Origin: Deltaproteobacteria bacterium
GTDB taxonomy: Bacteria; Desulfobacterota; Binatia; DP-6
NCBI GenBank assembly: GCA_005879245.1
Contig: VBLA01000214.1
Coordinates: forward strand, 1 to 11,903
DNA: 11,903 nucleotides
Reading direction: 5' to 3'
Part shown: positions 7,523-11,903 of the stretch, one piece after another
Layout: each line of letters opens with the position of its first letter
How positions within the stretch are numbered: position 1 is the first letter of the stretch
Notes under the pieces: model-generated
The model's input: the letters and a program-made list of their open reading frames with translations, nothing else
Told to the model about the DNA's origin: nothing
The model's database searches: none
Program-made: the position numbers and the translations under genes

Positions 7523-7771
7523 TCAGATCGACGCCGGGGCGTGCGGGCTCGCCGGCGCAGCCGGGTCTGGAGAGCCCGGCGTGCGCGTGTCGGGCGCGCC
7601 GGGGACTTCCTCCTCCGGTTCCGTGTCGATGCTCCCGTCGTCCTCCTCGTCGTCGAGGTCGGAGTCGCCCTGCACGGCCGGCGGCCGCCGCGGCCGGTCG
7701 GGGGGTTCGGCCGCGAACGCGGCGGTGAACGCGAGGAGCACAGCCAGCAACGCGAGCGACCGGAGCGCCAT
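7523..7771 (-). CDS. Small secreted acidic, proline-rich protein
   Basis: An 82-residue unrecognised protein. Residues 1-20 (MALRSLALLAVLLAFTAAFA) form a signal peptide with no lipobox cysteine. The mature part is low complexity: PPDRPRRPP, then a strongly acidic run (DSDLDDEEDDGSIDTEPEEE), then a Pro/Ala/Ser tail. It is probably disordered in the periplasm. The ATG at 7771 places the signal peptide at the very start; an ATG at 7789 in the same frame would add six residues (MLTGDE), and neither has a strong ribosome binding site. The stop is 7 bp before the macro-domain start, so the genes form a unit. A periplasmic low-complexity protein has no obvious functional link to a cytoplasmic ADP-ribose hydrolase. 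Confidence 0.6.
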   Translation of the reverse strand: MALRSLALLAVLLAFTAAFAAEPPDRPRRPPAVQGDSDLDDEEDDGSIDTEPEEEVPGAPDTRTPGSPDPAAPASPHAPASI

Positions 7772-7837
7772 CTCGTCGCCGGTTAGCATCAGCGGCCGCT
7801 TCCGGCAATCTCCCGAGCAGATTTCTGCCCTCGCGCG

Positions 7838-7866
7838 TTGCGCTTCGCCTTCCGTCGCGCTACACA
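7838..7866 (+). promoter_or_regulatory. Possible sigma70-type promoter upstream of the 7890 gene
   Basis: TTGCGC (7838-7843), a 17-base spacer and TACACA (7861-7866) lie about 23 bases before a strong ribosome binding site. The -35 box matches TTGACA in four positions and the -10 box matches TATAAT in three. Spacing and position fit; the matches are modest for such GC-rich DNA. Confidence 0.35.
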
Positions 7867-7889
7867 GGCTCGGCACGGGAGGAGGCGCG

Positions 7890-8276
7890 ATGGGGAACGT
7901 GGCGGAGGCGGAAGAGGCGGCGGCGGTCGTCTTCATCTGCGATCGCGAGGGTGCGGCACTGGAGCGACGCGAGCGATGCCTCAAGCTGGCCGGCATTGCT
8001 TACCGCATCCAGGCCGAGCGGCGGCCGTCCGGAACGTACTACAAGATCCACGTTCCGGGACACGATGCGGTCGCGGCGCACCTGGCGCTGCAGATGGGCG
8101 GATGTGGGCGGGCGGCCAAGCTGCGCCAAGGGGAGAACAGCTGGTCGGCCACCCTGAGCGACATCGTCCGCGCGGTGTGGGACGAGGTCGCCTTGCTCCT
8201 CGGCCGCGTGACGGACCTGGTGCGCGGGGTGGCGCCACGCCTGCTGCCCCGACCCGCGGAGACGAACCCGACCTAG
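7890..8276 (+). CDS. Hypothetical protein upstream of clpB
   Basis: A 128-residue cytoplasmic protein I do not recognise. The N-terminal half reads as an alternating strand-helix-strand unit: AAAVVFICD (10-18), a helix with RRERCLKLAGI (26-36), YRIQAE, then YYKIHVPGHD (50-59). This loosely resembles small regulatory DUF2007-like domains, where a residue pair is followed by a Val-Pro step, but the match is too weak to call. Three cysteines (17, 30, 72) are scattered. The C-terminal part is an amphipathic helix with WDEVALLLGRVTDLVRG (97-113). The start at 7890 is well supported: GGGAGGAGG occupies 7877-7885. The longer upstream frame runs opposite the acidic-protein gene and is rejected. The gene ends 61 bp before clpB on the same strand, so read-through into clpB is possible. 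Confidence 0.75.
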   Translation: MGNVAEAEEAAAVVFICDREGAALERRERCLKLAGIAYRIQAERRPSGTYYKIHVPGHDAVAAHLALQMGGCGRAAKLRQGENSWSATLSDIVRAVWDEVALLLGRVTDLVRGVAPRLLPRPAETNPT

Positions 8277-9177
8277 CCCTCCTCGCCCGGCCCGATCGGC
8301 TTGACGGCCTGCCCGACGGTGCGCACCTTGCACCGCCATGGCGGACCTGAATCAGCTGACCCACAAGGTCCAGGAGGCCCTGCAGCAGGCGGGCGGAATC
8401 GCCACCCGCCGGAACCACCAGGGCATCGACGTCGAGCATCTTCTGCTCGCGCTCCTCGACCAGCCGGATGGCCTCGCGGGCGCCCTCCTCGAGGCGACCG
8501 GGGTCGCGCCGCGGGTCGTGCGCGAGGCCGCCGAGCGCGAGCTCGCACGCCGGCCGCAGGTGCGCAGCGCCGCGGGCGGGCCGTCGCAGACCTTCCTCAC
8601 GCAGCGCCTCTCCCAGCTCCTCACGCGTGCCGAGGACGAGATGCGGGGGCTCAAGGACGACTACCTGAGCGTCGAGCACCTCCTGCTAGCACTGGCGGCC
8701 GACGACACCCTGCTCCGCCCCTTCGGCCTCACGCGCGAGCGGTTGATGGAAGCCCTCCGCCAGGTGCGGGGGAACCAGCGCGTCACCTCTCCCGATCCCG
8801 AGACGACGTATCAGGCGCTCGAGAAGTACGGCCGCGACCTCACCAAGCTCGCGGCCCAGGGCAAGCTCGACCCGGTCATCGGGCGCGACGACGAGGTCCG
8901 GCGCGTCATGCAGGTTCTCTCGCGACGGACGAAGAACAATCCCGTCCTGATCGGCGAGCCCGGCGTGGGGAAGACAGCGATCGTCGAGGGGCTGGCGCAG
9001 CGGATCGTCAAGGGTGACGTCCCCGAGGGACTCAAGTCGAAGCGGATCATCGCGCTCGACATGGGCGCGCTCATCGCCGGCGCCAAGTTCCGGGGCGAGT
9101 TCGAGGAGCGCCTGAAGGCGGTCCTGAAGGAAGTGCAGAGCTCGGGAGGCGAGATCATCCTCTTCATCGACGAGCTC

Positions 9178-9181
9178 CAAC
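9178..9181 (+). other. First clpB deletion junction (NBD1)
   Basis: After the codons for FIDEL, the reading frame jumps from frame 1 to frame 3 of the window. In the new frame translation continues at once with TLNEYRK. The canonical segment from H-T-(L/M)-V-G-A-G to G-A-T is absent. The frame change fits a loss of 3n+1 bases, and E. coli ClpB spacing gives 100. Frame 1 without the jump reads a low-complexity tail to a stop at 9295-9297. Confidence 0.85.
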
Positions 9182-9395
9182 CCTCAACGAGTACCGCAAG
9201 CACATCGAGAAGGATGCCGCCCTCGAGCGTCGGTTCCAGCCCGTCCTCGTCGACCAGCCGTCGGTGGAGGACACGATCTCCATCCTCCGCGGCTTGAAGG
9301 ACCGCTACGAGACCCACCACGGCGTACGCATCAAGGACGCGGCCCTGGTGGCGGCCGCCGTCCTCTCGCAGCGCTACATCACCGACCGCTTCCTC

Positions 9396-9427
<32 letters not shown>

Positions 9428-10380
9428 CTCGGCTCGCCTCCGGACCGAGATCGACTCCAAGCCGGAGGAGCTCGACGAGGTCGACCGGAAGCTCATGCAG
9501 CTCGAGATCGAACGCGAGGCGCTCCGCAAGGAAAGCGATGCGGCGTCACACGAGCGGCTCGCACGTCTCGAGAAGGAGATAGCCGAGCTGCGCGAGTCCT
9601 CGAACGCGCTCCGAGTGCGCTGGGAGGCGGAGAAGGGCGCGAGTGGTGCGTTCCGCCGGCTGCGGGAAGAGATCGAGCAGACGAAGCACGAGATCGCCAA
9701 GGCCGAGCGCGAATACGACCTGAACAAGGTCGCCGAGCTGCGCTACGGGAAGCTCGCCGAGCTCGAGCGGCGGCTGGCGCAGGAGGAGGGCCAGCTCGCC
9801 ACCCGCAAGGACGGTGGCCGGCCTTTGCACAAGGAGGAGGTCGACGAGGAGGACATCGCCGAGGTGGTCTCGCGCTGGACGGGAATCCCGGTCGCGAAGC
9901 TCGTCGAGGGAGAGCGGGAGAAGCTCGTGCACTTGGCCGAGCACCTCCATCGTCGCGTTGTGGGACAGGGCGAGGCGGTCGAGGCGGTCGCCGACGCCGT
10001 CATCCGAGCCCGCGCCGGCATCAAGGATCCGAACCGCCCGATCGGCTCCTTCATCTTCCTCGGTCCGACGGGCGTCGGGAAGACCGAGCTCGCCCGCGCG
10101 CTCGCCGAGTTCCTCTTCGACAGCGAGCAGGCCCTCGTCCGTCTCGACATGTCCGAGTACATGGAGAAGCACACCGTTGCCCGCCTGATCGGCGCCCCGC
10201 CGGGCTACGTCGGCTACGAGGAGGGCGGTCAGCTGACCGAGGCCGTCCGGCGGCGTCCCTACTGCGTCATCCTCTTCGACGAGATCGAGAAGGCCCACCA
10301 CGACGTCTTCAACGTGCTGCTCCAGATCCTCGACGACGGTCGGCTGACCGATGGCCAGGGCCGCACGGTCAACTTCAAGA

Positions 10381-10384
10381 ACTC
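10381..10384 (+). other. Second clpB deletion junction (NBD2)
   Basis: After RTVNFKN the frame changes again and continues with [11 protein letters not shown]. The canonical stretch starting TVVIMTSN, with sensor 1 of the second AAA+ domain, is missing. The change again fits a loss of 3n+1 bases, and E. coli spacing again gives 100. Without the jump translation ends at 10410-10412. Confidence 0.85.
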
Positions 10385-10756
10385 CGCCAGCACTTCCGTC
10401 CCGAGTTCCTGAACCGGGTCGACGACGTGGTCGTCTTCCACGCGCTGACCCGCGGCGATCTGCGCGCGATCGTCGATATCCAGCTCGCGCGGCTCGCGGC
10501 GCGGCTGAGCGACCGCCAGCTCCGGCTCGAGTTCACCGCCGCGGCCCGGGATTTTCTTGCCGAGCGGGGCTACGACCCGGTCTACGGCGCGCGGCCCCTC
10601 AAGCGGGTCATCCAGACCGAGGTCGAGACGGCGCTCGCTCGAAAGCTGATCGCGGGCGAGGTACGGGACGGGGATCGGATCGTGGTCGACGTCGGTCCGA
10701 GCGGGCTCACGCTCCAGTCCGCACGCGGGAACGGCCGCGCGGCCGCCCACCCGTAA

Positions 10757-10918
10757 GCCCCCGGAGCCCCGGGCCCTCGACGCGCCCGGCCGCCCCTGAC
10801 GAGAATCCCCTAGACGCCGTCTTTTGCGGGGGCTTAACTACGACACCGCGGCTCTGAGGGGCACCGCGGAAGCGCATCCGACAAGGGCTCCGTGGGTCTT
10901 CCGCCCGCGAGACGGCAC
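10757..10918. other. Intergenic region between clpB and the membrane sensor gene
   Basis: No gene was recognised in these 162 bp. TAAGCCCCC, which includes the clpB stop (10754-10762), has a perfect 9-base inverted partner GGGGGCTTA at 10828-10836. Inside it CCGGGC (10769-10774) pairs with GCCCGG (10784-10789), a short hairpin without a T run. CACCGCGG occurs twice, at 10844-10851 and 10862-10869. These could form a terminator-like or leader structure, but no classical rho-independent terminator and no clear promoter are visible. Confidence 0.35.
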
Positions 10919-11903
10919 ATGCGGCTGATCTCCGCATCAAAGTGGTCTCCGCCGCCAAAGGCGCCGCCCAAGTGGCCCGGACCCCGGCGGTTGACGCGGC
11001 CGCCCGTCCCCGGTCCGGGTGACCGTCGCGTGGGGTTCCACCCCGAGCCCTTGCATCCGCGCCAGTACCGCCGATCCGTGCTGGCCACCGCCCTCGTTTC
11101 GATGCTGACGTGGTCGATCGTCGGCCTCCCCTACTCGCTCTTCAGCTGGTCGCTCGACCCGGTTCAGCTCGGCTGGGTGCTCTTCTGTTACGCGTGGGAG
11201 GTCCCGATCGCGGGCGCGCTCGGGCCGGTGCTCGTCCCGCTCCTCTGGTTCCGCGGCATCGAGCGGCGCTGGGACCGGGTCTTCGGGGCGCCCGACGGGA
11301 TCGATCCGGCCGAGGCCGCCGTCCTCGAGCGCTCCATCCTGGACTTCCCGATACGGGTCGCGGGCGTGATGGTGATCACGTCCGTGGTTGGCTACGGCGT
11401 CGGCGCCCTCCAGGTTCGGGTCTTCGGGCAGACACCCGTCACCGAGCTGCTCAAGATCGGCGCCCTCGGGCTCGTGACGGGCCTGACCGGCGCGCTCTTC
11501 GGGTTCCTCTACCTCGAGTCGCTCCTGGCGCCGCTCACCGAGCGCTTCGGGACGCTCGGCGGCGCGGTGCTGCCCGCGGGCCGCCGCTTGCCGCTCCACC
11601 AGAAGGTCTTCGCCTGCGCCCTCATCACGACGCTCAGCTCGCTGATCCTGCTCGGCACCATCTTCTACAGCCGCGGTGAACGCGTGCTCGAGGAACAGCT
11701 CGGCGACCGGGTCCTCGGCGAGGCCCGCCACCTGGCCACGCTGCTCGACGAGACGGGCCTTCCGTCCCTCGCCGGCGGAACGTGGTGGCGCGACCACCAG
11801 GCGCTGATGCGGCTCGGCCGCTCCGGCCGGGCCTACCTCGTCGATCGCGACGGCGCCGTCGTGGCGCCGGCCGGTGCGGCGCACGCGATCGCCGACGAGG
11901 GGT
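10919..11903 (+). CDS. Multi-pass membrane sensor protein, N-terminal part
   Basis: An open frame of 328 residues running off the right edge. Residues 1-50 are basic and proline-rich (SPPPKAPPKWPGPRR, TRPPVPGPGDRR). Hydrophobic segments follow at about 54-76, 83-105, 143-165, 177-203 and 229-251. After the last one comes an extracytoplasmic-type region with VLEEQLGDRVLGEARHLATL and then GRSGRAYLVDRDGAVVAPAG, a pattern seen in Cache/PAS-like ligand-binding sensor domains just after a membrane helix. This suggests the input half of a sensor histidine kinase, cyclase or diguanylate cyclase; the output domain lies outside the window. The first ATG (10919) has no strong ribosome binding site; GTG at 11030 or ATG at 11102 could be the true start, which would remove the proline-rich part. 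The gene is certain from open frame and topology; function class is inferred. Confidence 0.75.
   Translation, partial: MRLISASKWSPPPKAPPKWPGPRRLTRPPVPGPGDRRVGFHPEPLHPRQYRRSVLATALVSMLTWSIVGLPYSLFSWSLDPVQLGWVLFCYAWEVPIAGALGPVLVPLLWFRGIERRWDRVFGAPDGIDPAEAAVLERSILDFPIRVAGVMVITSVVGYGVGALQVRVFGQTPVTELLKIGALGLVTGLTGALFGFLYLESLLAPLTERFGTLGGAVLPAGRRLPLHQKVFACALITTLSSLILLGTIFYSRGERVLEEQLGDRVLGEARHLATLLDETGLPSLAGGTWWRDHQALMRLGRSGRAYLVDRDGAVVAPAGAAHAIADEG

Noticed and set aside
9546..10301. 251-codon minus-strand frame inside clpB
   Set aside because: It is the antisense of clear ClpB sequence (middle domain and NBD2), with no motifs of its own.
10937..11884. 315-codon minus-strand frame at the right end
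   Set aside because: It is rich in Arg, Glu and Gly without domain or membrane features, whereas the plus strand encodes ordered membrane helices over the same DNA.

Overview
This window is very GC-rich DNA (roughly 70 % by eye) from a bacterium. Codons almost always end in G or C, which leaves long stop-free frames opposite the real genes. Gene content (an AddAB-type recombination nuclease, ClpB, a DUF5658-like membrane protein and a short secreted protein of a type seen in uncultured delta-proteobacteria-like genomes) suggests a soil or environmental lineage such as Desulfobacterota, Binatota, Rokubacteria or Myxococcota. The sequence alone cannot decide among these. No mobile element, CRISPR array or phage gene was seen.

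Left block, minus strand (1-5508): a short CDGSH iron-sulfur protein is followed by an AddB-like PD-(D/E)XK nuclease and then an AddA-like UvrD-family helicase that runs off the left edge. Spacing is tight (28-nt overlap, then a 15-nt gap), so this looks like one operon for processing double-strand DNA ends. A possible sigma70-type promoter lies upstream of the CDGSH gene. The AddB-like protein has four cysteines placed for a 4Fe-4S cluster, so a coupled iron-sulfur protein is noteworthy.

Middle block (5674-7771): a small plus-strand hypothetical gene ends one base from the 3' end of a minus-strand tRNA-Ser(GCU). Then come a plus-strand DUF5658-like membrane protein and a convergent minus-strand trio: a secreted acidic protein, a macro-domain ADP-ribose hydrolase-like protein and a secreted glycine-rich protein. 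The last gene overlaps the DUF5658-like gene tail to tail by 28 bp.

Right block, plus strand (7890-11903): a small unrecognised protein with a good ribosome binding site, then clpB, then the start of a multi-pass membrane sensor that runs off the right edge. The clpB sequence is broken in two places. By comparison with the canonical ClpB layout, each break removes about 33 codons plus one base (about 100 nt), once after Walker B of the first AAA+ domain and once in the second AAA+ domain. Coding quality is intact on both sides, so either the gene is a very recent pseudogene or, more likely, the assembly has lost sequence at two points. This is the most important anomaly here. I found no clear undescribed system; the CDGSH-AddB-AddA arrangement is the most interesting biological lead.
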